Positions 24,425-37,365 of a DNA stretch of 64,000 bases are shown one piece after another (positions within the stretch are counted from its first letter, which is position 1; every line of letters starts with the position of its first letter). Source of the stretch: Odobenus rosmarus divergens (taxonomy: Eukaryota; Chordata; Mammalia; Carnivora; Odobenidae); assembly GCF_000321225.1 (NCBI RefSeq), contig NW_004450582.1, positions 1,882,870 to 1,946,869 of the forward strand, in the 5' to 3' direction. The notes below the pieces were generated by a model. It made no database searches, was not told where the DNA came from, and was given only the letters and a program-made list of their open reading frames with translations. The translations under genes and the position numbers were made by a program.

Positions 24425-24800
24425 GTCAGCGTTCTGCCAGAGAAGCAGAATGAGTAGGATATAAACATTAAGACGTTTTTATTAAGAAACTGATGTATGT
24501 GGTTGTGGGCGCTGGCTAGGCAAGCCTGAAATCTTAATGCAGGCTGGGAACTCTCAAGCAGAAGCTGGTGCTGTCCTCCACAGGTCAAATTTTTCTTCAG
24601 GGAAACATCAGTTCTGCTCTCAAGGCTTTGCAACTCATTGCATCAGTCTCGCCCAGTTTCGGGAGGATAATCTCCTTTATTTTAATTGATTGATTATAGA
24701 CGTTAATCGCAACTGCAGAATATCTACCTAGCCTATTAGCTAGTGTTTGATTGAATAACTAGGCACTATAGCCTTGCCCCGTTGATACATAAAACCGATC
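24425..24800. repeat. LTR-like ancient repeat, unnamed
   Basis: cagagaagcagaatgagtagg, agctggtgctgtcc and aactaggcactatagccttg recur widely in mammalian genomes. I cannot name the family with certainty. The 95-codon frame at 24633-24346 falls in it. Confidence 0.45.
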
Positions 24801-24811
24801 ATCATGATTTC

Positions 24812-25002
24812 ATTTTCTTTTTTTAAAAAGATTCTATTTATTTGAGAGAGAGCATGAGCAGGTGGAGCGGCAGAGAGAGAGGGAGAAGCAGACCCCCAGC
24901 TGAGCGAGGAGCCAGATGCGGGGCTGGATCCCAGGACCCTGGGATCATGACCCCAGCTGAAGGCAGATGCTTAATTGGCTGAGCCACCCAGGTGCCCCAA
25001 CC
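24812..25002 (-). repeat. Can-SINE
   Basis: Reverse orientation, ending gctgagccacccaggtgccc. Flanks atcatgatttc (24801-24811) and attatgatttc (25003-25013). It lies at the end of an older LTR-like repeat. Confidence 0.93.
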
Positions 25003-25444
25003 ATTATGATTTCTTTGCCATTTTCTCTTTCTCTTGCTCAGGCTCTTCGGGGGCAATGCTGGCTCCCAAAGAAGCGGATGTTGCTAGTGTTGCTCTTGCA
25101 TAGTGTTTCTAGAACACTCTGAACCACTGAAGTGAAAGCCACCCAGGCTTTGAATATGCTCCATTGTCTTCTCACTGCTTCTCCCAGATTTTAGTGACAC
25201 AGTCTCTGATTACAGCCTCTCTGCCCTGGGTCTCAGCACACTGGATAATCTGAGTGGGAAGAACCCAGGACACAGTCTTGTATAGACACCAGCCACTAGC
25301 TCTTTTCTTTGGACTAAACTTGTATACCTTGGCTTTCTCTAACATTCTCTCAGGTTGGATGAATAAAGGTCTAACTAATTCTTGGCATGGCGTACAAGGC
25401 ACATTGTCTGACTCCCTCTGTCTCTCCAGTCTCGTCTTGTGATG

Positions 25445-25905
25445 TGTTTCTCCTGCATCCTCCCTACACTCCTGTTTTTACGGTCTTTGCTCAATTCCTT
25501 GAACTTGCCAGGCTCACTCCTCCTTGGGCCTTTGAATGCGCTCTACCCTCTGCCTCGTATATTTAACCGCATCTTCATTACCCTATCATCCAGATGATGA
25601 GTTTTTCCCTCTGGATCTCACTTCAGTTGTCATTTCTTCCAGAATGTCTGTCCTGACCACCTTACCTGGTTATTTCCCCATTGTATACACTTACAGTCTT
25701 ATGTAGCACAGATAATTATAAACCTAACCACAGTTGAAATTTTGTTTTTCTATATGTCATCTCTATTATATTTCTCCCTAACTAGTGTGTAAGTGTCACA
25801 AAGGCAAGGATCATGTCTGGTTTGGTTCTTTATTGTGTCTGCAGCATGTATTACGCCTATGCAAGAGTACCTGGCACAAATTGGTGCTCAAAAACTTTGA
25901 GAAAT
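25445..25905 (+). repeat. L2 3' region
   Basis: cctttgaatgcgctctaccc, atgtctgtcctgaccacctt and gtacctggcacaaattggtg are L2 3' sequence, about 460 bp. Confidence 0.8.
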
Positions 25906-25908
25906 GAT

Positions 25909-26128
25909 GGGGTGCCTGGGTGGCACAGTCAGTTAGGCGTCTGACTCTTGATTTCGGCTCAGATCATGATCTCAGGGTCCTGGGATGGAGCCCTGCCTCG
26001 GGCTCTGCGCTCAGTGTGGAGTCTGCTTGAGATTCCCTCTCTCCCTCTCTCTCTCTGCCCCTCCCCCCTCTCACGCACTCTCTCTCTCTTTCTCTCTCTC
26101 TCAAATAAATAAATAAATCTTTAAAAAA
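25909..26128 (+). repeat. Can-SINE
   Basis: CTTGATTTCGGCTCAG-type body and a long CT/TC block. Directly follows an L2 3' end. No convincing flanking duplication. Confidence 0.92.
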
Positions 26129-26180
26129 TGGTAACTGAATAAATAATTAGCTTTTGTATCCCTTTCAAGACCTAACAGAG

Positions 26181-26630
26181 TGTATTAATTTCCTCATGTA
26201 GGTCCATAACAAAGGCAGTTAGGGCTGCCATAACAAAGTACCACGAACTGGGTGACTTAAGGAAATTTTTTGCTGTCATAGTTCTGAAGCCTAGTATCTG
26301 AAAGGAAGGTGCTGGCTAAGCCATTCTCCCTCCAAAACCTCTACAGAAGGATCTTTCTTTGCTTCCTAATCCTGCTTCTGATAGTACCAGGTGTTTCTTG
26401 GCTTATGGTAGCCTACCTTCAATCTTCACCTTTATCTCCACACAGCTATCTTCCCTGGGTGCTGGTGTCTGTGTCCGAAATTCCCTTTTCTTATAAGGAC
26501 GGTGGTAATATTGGGTTACAGGCCCACCCTACTTCAGTATTATCTCATCTCATTTTGATTACATCTACAAAAACCCTATTTCCCAGGTACTGGGAATTAA
26601 GACTTTCATGTATCTTTTGAGGGGGAATAC
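26181..26630 (-). mobile_element. MLT1-type LTR, antisense
   Basis: tgtattaatttcct, then gggctgccataacaaagtacc, ttcttataaggacggtgg and tatcttttgaggggg match the reverse complement of an MLT1 LTR. The 103-codon frame at 26309 arises within it. A Can-SINE sits at its right end. Confidence 0.8.
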
Positions 26631-26793
26631 AGAGAGAGAGCACAAGCGGGGAGGGGCAGAGGGAAAGAATCTCAAGCAGACTCCCTGCTGAGCCCAGAGC
26701 CTGACTTGGGCCTCAACCCCAGGACCCTGAGATCAAGACCTCAGCCAAAATCAAGAGTCGGTCGCTCAACTAACTGAGTCACCCAGGCACCCC
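26631..26793 (-). repeat. Can-SINE, tail-truncated, inside MLT1
   Basis: Reverse-strand body and head (aactgagtcacccaggcaccc at right), but the expected TTTATTTATTT tail is missing at the left junction. Confidence 0.88.
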
Positions 26794-28079
26794 ACATAAC
26801 TGAGTATGTTCTAACTGAGGCCATATATATCCTATTTCCAGAACACCTCCAAACTACTTTTTTGCATTTCCGTGGAACTGATCATTTATACTTGAATGTT
26901 CAATGTAGCTTAAGTCCCTTTTCATCCTGTGCAAATAGTAGGTGTAATGAAAAGACCTTTTCAGTTTGTGTTCTAAGACCAGCATTGTAATCACAGTTCT
27001 GTTATTTTAACCTTGCTAGACCTACCCTCCCATAGTGTAAAATGCTATTAACAATGCACATATTGCGTTGTTATTCTCAGGACTAAAAGGGGGTAATCTA
27101 AATCATCAGACACATAGGGAATGTTATATAAATATCCATTTCTTCTTTCACGTGTATGGCAATTTTTCTACTGCCTCATCTGAAAACACACACACACACG
27201 TGTACTATAGATACAGTATGTATACATGTGCTTATATAGTACCTATATATAAATGTGTGTGTACAAACATATATATTTGCTCTGTCCATGTCTGCTATGA
27301 AGAACATGGGAAAATCCATAATGGGAGCTAAAGCGTTAAGCCAGGAATTAGTCATCTCCCAGGTCCTCATTCCATAACTCACTCTTAGCTTTTCTGTGAT
27401 TCTAGAGGATGTTACTCCCTGTCTCTGGATGTTATACGTAAAATGAGACATCCCACTTCAAAAGGCAGATCTGTAGGACCACATAATTAAAAATGAGAAT
27501 AATTCAGCATCAAGGCAATTGGCCATATCAGACCCTTAGGTGGGAGACAAAATTGGCCACCACAATGTTTTCCTAAGAGTGTTCAAGAGTATTCATAAAA
27601 ATGTTGAGCAATAGATACGTAAAGGACAAAACCAGAAACTTTGTGAGTTAACCCCACAATTAATTATACCCAGTGCCCTTCTCTCTACCTCTAGATAGAA
27701 TGTTACATAATAGAGCTAAAAACAAAAGCTGACATGCTCTAAATCCTTGTGGTTTCTAATAGGAAACAAAACATTCATTTACTCTATGGGGATCCTTAAA
27801 AACATAGATCAATAGAATTCTGCTAAGCCAGTGAAGGATATGCAAGCAAGGTGCTAGTAGATATGGTCTTTAACTGAAATTTCTCAAGAAGTTTCTTGAT
27901 TTTTAGGAAGAGAGGGAGTGTATGTAGAAGTTTCAGCTGAATTTACAATGCTGATCCTACAGACATCTAGGTCAGCATAGAATTTTGCCAGTTTTGCATG
28001 TGACCTCTCATGAATACAAAGTCAACATGAAGGAGGATGCTTTCAGGCTAAGATAGGAATGTTAGGGCCAGAGTCTTTT

Positions 28080-28215
28080 AGTTCATTATTTATTCATTAA
28101 TTCAACAAATACCTATTGAGTGCTTACTGTCTGTCTGACTCCATGGCAGACACTGAGAACACAGCCAAGAATAATACGTTAAGGTCACTGTTCTCACAGA
28201 GTTTACATTCTGAAT
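28080..28215 (-). repeat. L2 3' end, antisense
   Basis: attaattcaacaaatacctat... acagagtttacattctgaat. Confidence 0.75.
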
Positions 28216-28539
28216 TCTGAGAAAACAAACACTATAGCTGCGATCTAAAGGATGAGTTGGGGGACAGGGGTGAGAACAGAAGGATCATTTGAAGGTTGTT
28301 GTAATAATTCATCAAGAAGATGGTGGAAATGAAGAGCGATGGCATATTCGCCCAAATTATTACTCTTCCTAACTTCAGTATTCATCCCCTCCATAGACAC
28401 AACATCTACCAGTACTGTTATGTAGCTGATGACTCCCTTCAGTGTGATCTCATATCAAACTTTGTCCCTGTGCTAGGCTATAAGCACCTTGAGAGCAAGA
28501 GATTCATAATAATACTAACAATGACAATAATAATCTTAC

Positions 28540-28720
28540 TGTGATCCCTGAGCATTTACTATGAGCTTGGCATTACACTCTTATCTCATATAACCTTTAA
28601 AAACACTCCCATGAAATAGGTACGATTTTCTCCGCTTTACAGGTGAGAAAATGCATTTGGAGAAGCAACTCATTTACCTCTGTGGCTCCAGAGCTTTTGG
28701 TCTTATCCATAATAAGTCTC
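28540..28720 (-). repeat. MIR
   Basis: gagcatttactatgagcttg, atgaaataggtacgattttc and ctttacaggtgagaaaatgc. Confidence 0.7.
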
Positions 28721-28989
28721 CAAAAATGTCAAACAGTGAGTTTATTGAATTGATATAACCAAAGCATACTATTTGCTTCTGTTTCCAGTTCTAATTATTA
28801 CCTTTCTTGCTTGCATCTCACAACCTTCCACTATGACATCATTCAGGCCAAAAACATTACCTCGAGTTGGGAGGATTGGAAAAGAACAAGATATATATAT
28901 ATTTTTTCTTTTGGCAAATGTCATCTTATTTTCAAAAAACAACTTATTCTAGTCAAGGTCAGCACTTTATTTGGTCCAACATTTTGTAA

Positions 28990-31430
28990 ACAGACATAAT
29001 ACGTTTCAAGAAATAGTAAAGGAAGTCCTTCAAGTGAAAACAAAAAGACACTAAACAGCCACACAAAAGCATATGAAAACAAGAGCTTATTGCTAATAGT
29101 AAATATATAGACAAAGAATATTGTAATAGTGGTATGTTAATCACTTTTTTAAAAAAAGACTTTATTTATTTGAGGAGAGAGCATGAGAGAGAGAGAGAGC
29201 TCATGAGCAGGAGGGAGGGGTGGAGGGAGAAGCAGACTCCCCGCTGAGCAGGGAGCCCCATGTGGGACTCGATCCTGGGACCCTGGGATCATGACCTGAG
29301 CCAAAGGCAGACACTTAACCAACTGAGCCACCCAGGCACCCTATGTGAACCACTTGTATTCTGGTTTAGAAGTTAAAAGGCAGAAGCAAAAAGAAACTAT
29401 AACTATAAAAATATGTTCAAGGATCCACAATACAAAAAAATTTGTGACATTAATAACATGGAAAAGAAGAGCAAAAGTGTAGAGTATTTGTACACCATTG
29501 AAGTTATCGGCTTAAAATATATTATTATCACTATAAGATACTTTATGAAAATACTATGCTAACCAGAAAAAAAATTACCTATAGAAGATGCCCAGAAGAA
29601 AGTGAGAAAGAAATCAAAGCATATCACTGCATAAAATCAGTGAAATATAAAAGAAGGCAGCAAGTGAGGAAGACAGGAGCAAAAAAGCTGTAAGACAGAT
29701 AGAAAACATTTAACGAAAAAGCAATAGTAAGTGCTTCCTTATCAATAATGAATTGAATTGAATTCTCCAGCTAAAAGACATAGAGTGACTGAATGCGTAA
29801 AAAAAATTAAAAATATCCTATGTTCACGCATTAGAAGACTTAATATTGTTAAAAGGTACGTAGTATGCAAAGCAACCTATAAATTCAATGCAATCTTTAT
29901 GAAAATCCCAATAGTGTGTTTGGCAGAAATATAAAAAATAACCCCAAAATTCATATAGAATCACAAAGGTCCCCAAGTAGCCAAAATAGTCTTGAAAAAT
30001 GGCAAAGCTGGAGACCCCAGACTTCCTGATTTGAAAACATATTACAAAGCCATAGTTATCAAAACAGTGTTGTATTGGCATAACCACAGACATATGGATC
30101 AATGGAACAGAATGGAATGGCCAAAAGTAAACCCATACATATACAGTCAAATGATCAATAAGGGTGCCATGCTTCACAATGGAGAAGACAGTCTCTTCAA
30201 CAAATGGTGATGGGGAAACTGTATAACCACATGCAAAAGTATGAAAGAGGACCTTATATTACACCATACATAAAAATCAACTCAAAATGGGTAACAAGAC
30301 CTAAAACCATAAAATTCCTAGAAGGAAACAGGAGACACCTTTCATAGCATTTGTCTTGGCAGTGATTTCATGGGTATAACACCTAAAGCACAGGCAACAA
30401 AAACAGAAATAGACAAGTGGGACTACATCAAATAAAATGCTTCTGTACGGGAAATAATCACCAGAGTGAAAAGGCAATCTACAGAATGGGAGAAAATATT
30501 TATAAGCCATATATCTGATAAGGGATTAATACCCAAAATAAATAATGAACTCTTAAAATTCAATACCAAAAAAAAAAAAAAATCCCAAGTAACCTGATTA
30601 AAAATGGACAAAGGACTTGAATACAAATTTCTCCTTCAAAGAAGACATAGAAATGGCCAAGAGGTACATGAAAATATACACAACATCACTAACCATAAGG
30701 GAAATGCAAATCAAAACCACAAATGAGATTACTTTGTACCTGTTAGAATAACCATTATAAAAAACAAACAAACAAACAAACAAAACCCCAGAAAATCAAT
30801 GTTGGCAAGGATGTAGAAAAATTGGAAGCCTTGTGCACTGTTGGTGGGAATGTAAAATGGTGCATCTCTTATGGAAAACAGTATGGAGGTTCCTCAAAAA
30901 ATAAAAAAAGAAAATGGACCTATCACATGATCCAGCAATTCCACTTCTGGGTATATATCCAAAATATTTGAATCAGGATCTCAAAGAGATATTTCTACCC
31001 CCATGTTTACTTGTAGCATTATTCAAAATAGCTAAGAGGTAGAAACAAGCTAAATGTCCATTGATAGATGAATGAAGAAAATGTTGCCTAGACATGCAAT
31101 GAAATATTATTCAGCCATGAAAAAGAAGGAAATATTGTCATATGCTACCACATGGATGAAATTTGAGGATATTATGCTAAGTCAAATAGGTCAGTCACAG
31201 AAAGACAAATACTGCATGATTCCATTTATATTAAATAGAATGGTGATTGCCAGGGGTTGGAGGGGAAATGGGTAAGTGTTAGTTAATAGGTATAGTTTCA
31301 GTCAAACAAGGTGAGACATTTCTAGGGATCTGCTGTACAACATTGTGCTTATAGTTAACAATATTGTACACAAAAATTTAAGAGGGTAAATTTTACATGT
31401 GTTTTTTTTTTTAACCACAATAAAAATAAT
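28990..31430 (+). mobile_element. Old L1 (L1MA-like), internally deleted, defective
   Basis: L1 ORF2 text begins near 29005, is split by a Can-SINE, and runs through an endonuclease-region passage (about 29580-29810). It then jumps to the C-terminal third of ORF2 (from about 29820) and continues to an A-rich 3' end at 31430. Stops and frameshifts throughout; short sense fragments such as the frame at 29992 and the one at 31072 (KYYSAMKKKEILSYATTWM, typical L1 C-terminus) are relics. Confidence 0.88.
29147..29341 (-). repeat. Can-SINE inside L1
   Basis: Reverse-strand element with (GA)n in place of the CT block. 14-bp flanks tatgttaatcactt (29133-29146) and tatgtgaaccactt (29342-29355), two mismatches. 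Confidence 0.94.
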
Positions 31431-31633
31431 TCCAAGATAATTTCTTAGGGGGATTCATGTGCAGGATGGGAGGGGAAGGAGCTAGACAAGCTAATGCCAA
31501 ATTATAAATGAAAAAATAAACATACAATAATATCCAGAAAATGTATACAAAAGAATCATAATGAGACAAGGAAAGTTTTCTCAGATGTTACAACATAGTC
31601 TGAAGTTGGTAGCTATTTAAAAATAGACAGATT

Positions 31634-31842
31634 GGGATGCCTGGGTGGCTCAGTCGGTTAAGCAGCTGCCTTCAGCTCAGGTCATGATCCCAGGCTCCTG
31701 GGATCGAGTCCTGCATCAGGCTCCTTGTTCAGCGGGGAGCCTGCTTCTCCCTCTGCCTGCCACTTCCCCTGCTTATTCTCTCTCTCTCTGACAAATAAAT
31801 AAATAAAAAATCTTTAAAAATAAATAAAAATAAAAAATAAAT
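31634..31842 (+). repeat. Can-SINE
   Basis: Head GGGATGCCTGGGTGGCTCAG. Flanks aaaaatagacagat (31620-31633) and aaaaatggacagat (31843-31856). Confidence 0.95.
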
Positions 31843-31859
31843 AAAAATGGACAGATCAG

Positions 31860-33110
31860 TGTAAAATAACAGAAATAGAGCCACTGGTGATAAACATAGC
31901 AATTCAATAAAGTAGTGGGAACGTGGATTGTGAAATAAATAAATTCCATTAGGGCTCTTTACCTGGGAAAAATATTCTCTGCAATAACAACTTTCAAATG
32001 AATCTAAGATTTAAAGTAAAAAAAAAATGAAAGAAAAATTGGGAAAAAATATGAAAGTTTTTTTCAAATTTGGAAGGTGAAAGACCTAAGTAAAACAAAA
32101 ATACACTGAAGTCATTAAAATTTATAAATATGACTATATGAAATCTAAAACATCTACATGGTAAAAAATAATATAAATGAGAATTAAAAACTAAGAAACC
32201 AAATAGGAAAAGAAAATTTACTACACATAAAAGACAAATATTTCCTTTCAGATAGATAGATAGATTGACAGTCAAATAGAGATGAATATCTTACAATTCA
32301 GTACAAAGATCAATCATCTTATTGGAAAACAGGCAAAACACATAAGAAAACAATTCATAAAGACATAAAAGTGATTTTTAAACATGAAAACCTGCTCAGT
32401 CTCAGACAAAATAAAAATGCATGAATATTCTATGTAGATGAGAGTGTTAGGAAAAGTGTATATAATTGTGTACTTTGTGATCACAAATTATTTGGAGGCT
32501 AATTTGGCAATCTCTTTCCTTCAAACTCCAACCATTCTACTACTAAGAATTTACCCTAGAGATAAGCCTGTGCAAAAGTGTCAAACATGTGCAGACAATT
32601 AAAGAAAGATGCACAAGTCTAAAAACATCCCAAATCAGGGCACCTGGGTGGCTGAGTCGGTTAAGCATCTGCCTTCGAGGTCATGATCTCAGGGTCCTGG
32701 AATCGAATCCCACGCTGGGCTCCCTGCTCAGCAGGGAGTCTGCTTCTCCTTCTCACTCTCCCTCTGTGCTCTCTCTGTCTCTCTCTGTCTCTCTCAAATA
32801 AATAAATAAAAATCTAAAAAATAAAATAAAATAAAAAAATAAAAACATCCCAAATGTCCCTCAATCCCCAAGATAAGATAGGTGACCAAGCAAGGTATGG
32901 AACGGTGACTGTAGTAGGTGATCATCGTGCAAAGGAAAAAAATGTATGCACATAGGATTGTCTCTGGAAGTATTCACAACAAACTAGTAACAGGGATTGC
33001 CTGAGAACAGGCAGGAGACAGAGGGCAGTGGGTGAAAATGAGACTTACCTTGTTCCTGTGTATACTCTTTTAAATGTTTATCTTTGGCATGAATAAGCCA
33101 TGTGCTTGAT
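31860..33110 (+). mobile_element. Old L1 3' end (L1MC/L1ME-like)
   Basis: A diverged end of ORF2 (aatttggcaatctctttcc... ttctactactaagaatttaccc) and 3'UTR (ggaagtattcacaacaaactagtaacagg) flank the SINE at 32636-32839. No intact frame. Confidence 0.75.
32636..32839 (+). repeat. Can-SINE inside L1 3' end
   Basis: The element lacks the usual GGCTCA after CTTCG. Perfect 16-bp duplication taaaaacatcccaaat at 32620-32635 and 32840-32855. Confidence 0.95.
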
Positions 33111-33374
33111 ACACATGAATACCCAAGGTGTACAACAATTGGAATTGGTCAGTGAATGGGAACAAATTCAGAAGTAGCTCCATGGATTACAAGTTTTCCA
33201 ATAGAATCTTCCAAGTGTCCTTGAGGTGTTCATTCGTTACAGCAGGTGGCAGTATTATACACGAACAGAGCTGGGAACGCAGTGCCTTGGGACTTCTGGC
33301 CGGAAAGAGAATGGTTTGTTCATGTTTGAAATATGCTCAGATTTATCACTTCATTTCTAGAATTTTATACTGCA

Positions 33375-33515
33375 AGGGACCTTGACAGTTATTTAGTCCA
33401 ATATCTTTGCTTTATTCTCAAACACTGAGCCCAAGAAGCTGTCTAGCAGATCCTACGCAGCACAGCCAGGCAGAACCCACAACTCCTGATTGTTTGGCCG
33501 TAAGGGCATGGTGAG
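33375..33515 (-). repeat. MIR/L3-like relic
   Basis: gggaccttgacagttattta, ctcaaacactgagcccaaga and cagccaggcagaacccacaa. Confidence 0.4.
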
Positions 33516-33587
33516 ACTGATGTGGATCATCAGTTTATGATTCTTGTTTTGTTTTGGTTTTTTTAAGGGTCATTAACCAGTGGTTGT

Positions 33588-33660
33588 ACTTTTTTTTTTT
33601 TATTAACACATAATGTATTATTTGTTTCAGGGGTACAGGTCTATGATTCACCAGTCTTAC
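33588..33660 (-). mobile_element. Short carnivore L1 3'UTR stub
   Basis: The reverse complement (tacccctgaaacaaataata plus A-tail) matches the same L1 3'UTR as at 43.1-43.5 kb. Severely 5'-truncated to about 70 bp. Confidence 0.75.
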
Positions 33661-34735
33661 ATGATTTTTGTTTTAAATTCCAGTTTTCATCAGTCTGACT
33701 CTGCCCTTAAAAAATAAAAAGAGAGTCAAATAATTCTCATTTAGAGTTGCAGAAAACACTACGCTAGTTTATACAAGCACACAATTTTTGTGACCTAAGT
33801 CTTTCCCTCTAGCCTTTTCAAAAATGTAAGTCCTTTTCTGTTTCTCTCTTTAAAACAAGTCAGTGTCATATTTGCTTAGTTGTCATAATATTAGTTGTTG
33901 TGTTGGTCAGTCTCGAGTGATTGGTTTTCCTCTTGCGCAAAATCTTAGTCTTACGGATTATCCTTGTCTATGTGTGTTTTCCCCTCCCTTCTTTAGTTGT
34001 TGAGAAAATACTTTCCCTCCTTTCCTCAGTGTATGGTGATTCTTGTTTTTCTCATTGGGCAAAGGAAAAAATTAGAGTCCACTGCACAGTTCCAATTCTT
34101 TAATAACAACTGTGTTTATTTGCCTATGGTAAGGCGCTCCAGAGGAGCATCTTCTCCTTATACATTATTTTCTTCTCCGGTGGTAATGCTACTTCGCTCT
34201 GGAATGGGGGTCGGCACCTACATCACCAGCTCCATCAACCCCAACTTCTACCCAATAATGTGAACAAACAGAAAATGGTGGAGGATGAGTGAAGGTCACT
34301 GCCTCCACCTGCTGAGACAAAGCTCCTTCCCTCCCTGGTCCCCCCTAGTCCAGTCAGAGGAGGAAGATCAGGACAGGGAGAGAAATAGGCTACAGAACAA
34401 GGGTGACCACCATGTGACACAAGGTCAAGAGGTTCACCCAGGGAGTCATGGTGCCCGTTTGGCCCTATATTTCTTGGAACTGCTTCAGTCTAACACTTAC
34501 CTTCCAAACTCTCTGACATTCTGTGCAATTTGAGAAACATTTAACTGGGTTAGGTCTGAAGTCACGAGGCACGTCTATTCTGTCAATCCAAGAGTCAGGA
34601 CACCCGAATGTTAGCTCCTGTTCTCACATCTATTGCATACGTTATGAGGGGCACGTGGACCCAGCTATATCAGTCACCTGGGTGGCAACGAGAATTCTCT
34701 AACTCCTAATGTTCACAATGTAGGCTTGGACCACA
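33661..34735. other. Intergenic, nothing recognised
   Basis: Short plus-strand frames near 33997-34533 have no family resemblance. Confidence 0.45.
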
Positions 34736-34880
34736 TCAGTGTTTTCAAACCCACACAATCATAAGAATCCCTTGGAGCCCCTCTTGAAAAAAAAAGATTC
34801 TGAGATCTCACCCCTGGAGACCTTTACTCAGAAAATTTGGAGTGGGTCCCAAATTCTGTGTTTTTCACAAGAAATCCTCA
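34736..34880 (+). mobile_element. MER5A fragment
   Basis: tcagtgttttcaaaccc, ataagaatcccttggagccc and gtgggtcccaaattctgtg match MER5A. The right end is missing. Confidence 0.6.
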
Positions 34881-35516
34881 GTGGTTATTATTATTGAGAA
34901 AGTGTCAGAATGTTTCCAGAAATTCTCCAGACCCTTAAATGCTACGATAACTTCCACTTGCGATTTTTCTTTTGTCTTTTGTATTCTTCTATTTGACATT
35001 GTCCTTCCTCTACCCTCACAGGTTTTACACATACCCAGGCTTATTTCCCAACTCCAGCTAACAATTGCTGGTGGACAAAGGGCTTCTGTTCTTTCATACT
35101 GTGCCCCACCAGATAGTTCCCATTCGCCCCTACACATCCACTCTCCACCCTTCTCCACCTGATCCCTGTTGTTGGAAGTGAACTTTAGAGCACATCAGTG
35201 GTCTCCTTTGTCTTCCGACTTCCAACTGGGTTTATCCAATGGGAGGCATCAAGAGAGGAGAGGATGGGAGAAGAATAACACTGGGTTATTGATAAGCCTC
35301 ACCCCCAGCCCCTCTTGATTACTCACAGGATCACTGTGGGGTGGCTGTGTCCTTCCACAGCCCTCGTGGGGGCCTTTCTTATAGAGAAGACCTACTGGGA
35401 TTCCGTCAGGTGTAAGGCTGGAAACATTGTAGCCCCAACACTGTTGCTAGCCCCAAGTTACTGTCCTACCTTTTATAGATATGCCTTAACCTTTCTCAAG
35501 CCTTTTTTACCTTATT
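34881..35516. other. Intergenic, nothing recognised
   Basis: Overlapping frames on both strands (34842-35162) without known motifs. Confidence 0.45.
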
Positions 35517-35622
35517 CTTTTTTTTTTTTTTTAAGTAAGCACTACACCCAATGTGGGGCTTGAACCTAAGACCCCGAGGTCAAGGGTCTCATGTTCTAAC
35601 GACTGAGCCAGCAAGGCACCCC
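35517..35622 (-). repeat. Can-SINE, short old form
   Basis: Poly-T followed by the reverse-strand tRNA-like head only (gactgagccagcaaggcaccc). Diverged. Confidence 0.82.
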
Positions 35623-36340
35623 CACCCCAAGCCTTTTTAAATAGTCCCTTTGTTTAAACTTCCTCAGTTACTCTGAATATATCATCTCAGCTGCCAACAC
35701 TTTGGTTGGAAGCATGATTTACTTTCTCTCTTTCCTATCTGCTATTTATATAAGAAGGGCTTTCTTGTTTCTTATTAGAAATAATAGAAATGGGAGATGT
35801 AGAATTAGAAATGGAAAGAATAGAATTCTAGGATTTGAATGGCTTTCAATTTATCTGTTGCAGCTTACTGCCAAACGCCAGAATACTTCATAAAATAGAT
35901 CTGCTTCATCCGGTTCATTACAACTTCTCAAATATTTGCTGGCAATTATCATTTTTCCCCTCTAGGCTAAATATTATCAATTCCTTCGACAATTCTTCAT
36001 GTAGCATGGTTTCTAGATCCTTCTCCAGCCTGGCCATTGAGTATGGTCCTCTGGGTGTGTTCTTAAAAAGTCTAGAGAAACATTTGCAAAGTAAACCAAA
36101 TGTGGACCAGAGTCACACCTAACTGGAAAAGAACCCAGACCTCCGTAACTGAGAGGCATATGGGAATGAACGAGTGCAGCCCAAGGCTCTGGCTATCAAA
36201 TGGAGCCGCTAGATGGAAAACAGGTCCATGGGTGGAGTCCCTGCTAAGGGGGAAGCACACATCCCCACTAACATCTGGCATGTCACGGTTCCACTCTTGA
36301 ATTTATGCTTTACTTTTTCTTCTGTACTTTTTTGTTTCTA

Positions 36341-36472
36341 CTAAGGGGGGAACAGAAATGGAATTCTAGTCAGGCCAAGAATTAAAATTAAAAAAAAAAA
36401 TAGGAGTGCTTTAAATTCCCATGGTCTGGAAATCCACAGTCTCCTTACCCCCTACCAATCCAGACGCCTTCC
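36341..36472 (+). repeat. Direct duplicate copy A
   Basis: Shares about 125 bp at roughly 80% identity (visual) with 38161-38290, including the exact string ggaattctagtcaggccaag. Lies just downstream of PDE6H. Confidence 0.8.
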
Positions 36473-37321
36473 TTGGGCTTCTAGTCTTCTGGCCAGAGGT
36501 CAGTAGGTCATTTGTGCAAAATGGTACAGAGCCTGTGGCACAAGACATTTTCTAGAGTGCTGAGCTCCTTGAATTCTCATTCTTAGACTCTGCAGGCCTC
36601 AATGTCATGGAATTATCACTGCCATGAACCTTACATTACCTGATTCAGGCAACCTAGAGGATCCAAAGTGAGAAATCTTTGTCCTAAATTGCAGAGTAAT
36701 TTACTGGTCGAGCCAGGATTAGAACCCAGATCTCTTGCCTCTCTATAATCCCAGCTCTCTCTTCAGTTAATTTACTCCATTCTTTTACCACAGATTACAA
36801 AACTGAAATGAAGAAATTAATACAGCTAGTACCCAAAGCATCCAAGTCAGACAGAGGCAGCCTTTGCACAATTGCCTTGAAAGTACTGGGGAAAGATAGC
36901 TATGTACACATTACATTTGACACAACCTCAGGGGTGAAGCAACCCATCATTTTATTTAGAGGTCTCAACTACCTGTCTTTGCATATGGGTCTAAACTTTA
37001 TAGAACTAAGTCTTGTCAATTAGCTGAGCCAAGGCACTAAAAGGAAGGCTCACATTATCAGACTCCTGAGTTTAAATCTCCAGTCTTCCATCAACATAAG
37101 GCTGTCCAATTTGTACAAGCTGCATAGGACCTCAGGGACAATCCAGTTCAATAAAATTTAGACCAAGAACATGCACAACTTACTAACTTACAAAGCAGAA
37201 TCAGGCTTGACTCTTATTCCTATGCTCTTTCACATGCACTGTGCTTGTTTCCTGGAGGACTGTGCCTTCTTTGTTTAACTGGCTCTCAGAACAGGGCATC
37301 AGATATTTGCATATAGCATTT

Positions 37322-37365
37322 AACACAACTGCATCATTAGATTCAAGATAAGTATCTCCTTTATT
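37322..37365 (-). terminator. PDE6H: PDE6H polyadenylation region
   Basis: A canonical AATAAA lies at 37365-37360 on the minus strand. A GU-rich element (GTTGTGTT, 37329-37322) follows about 30 nt downstream, as expected for CstF binding. Together they place cleavage around 37340-37345. No other canonical AATAAA closer to the stop was noticed. Confidence 0.75.

Noticed and set aside
26309..26620. 103-codon plus-strand frame with a hydrophobic start
   Set aside because: Lies entirely in an antisense MLT1 LTR.
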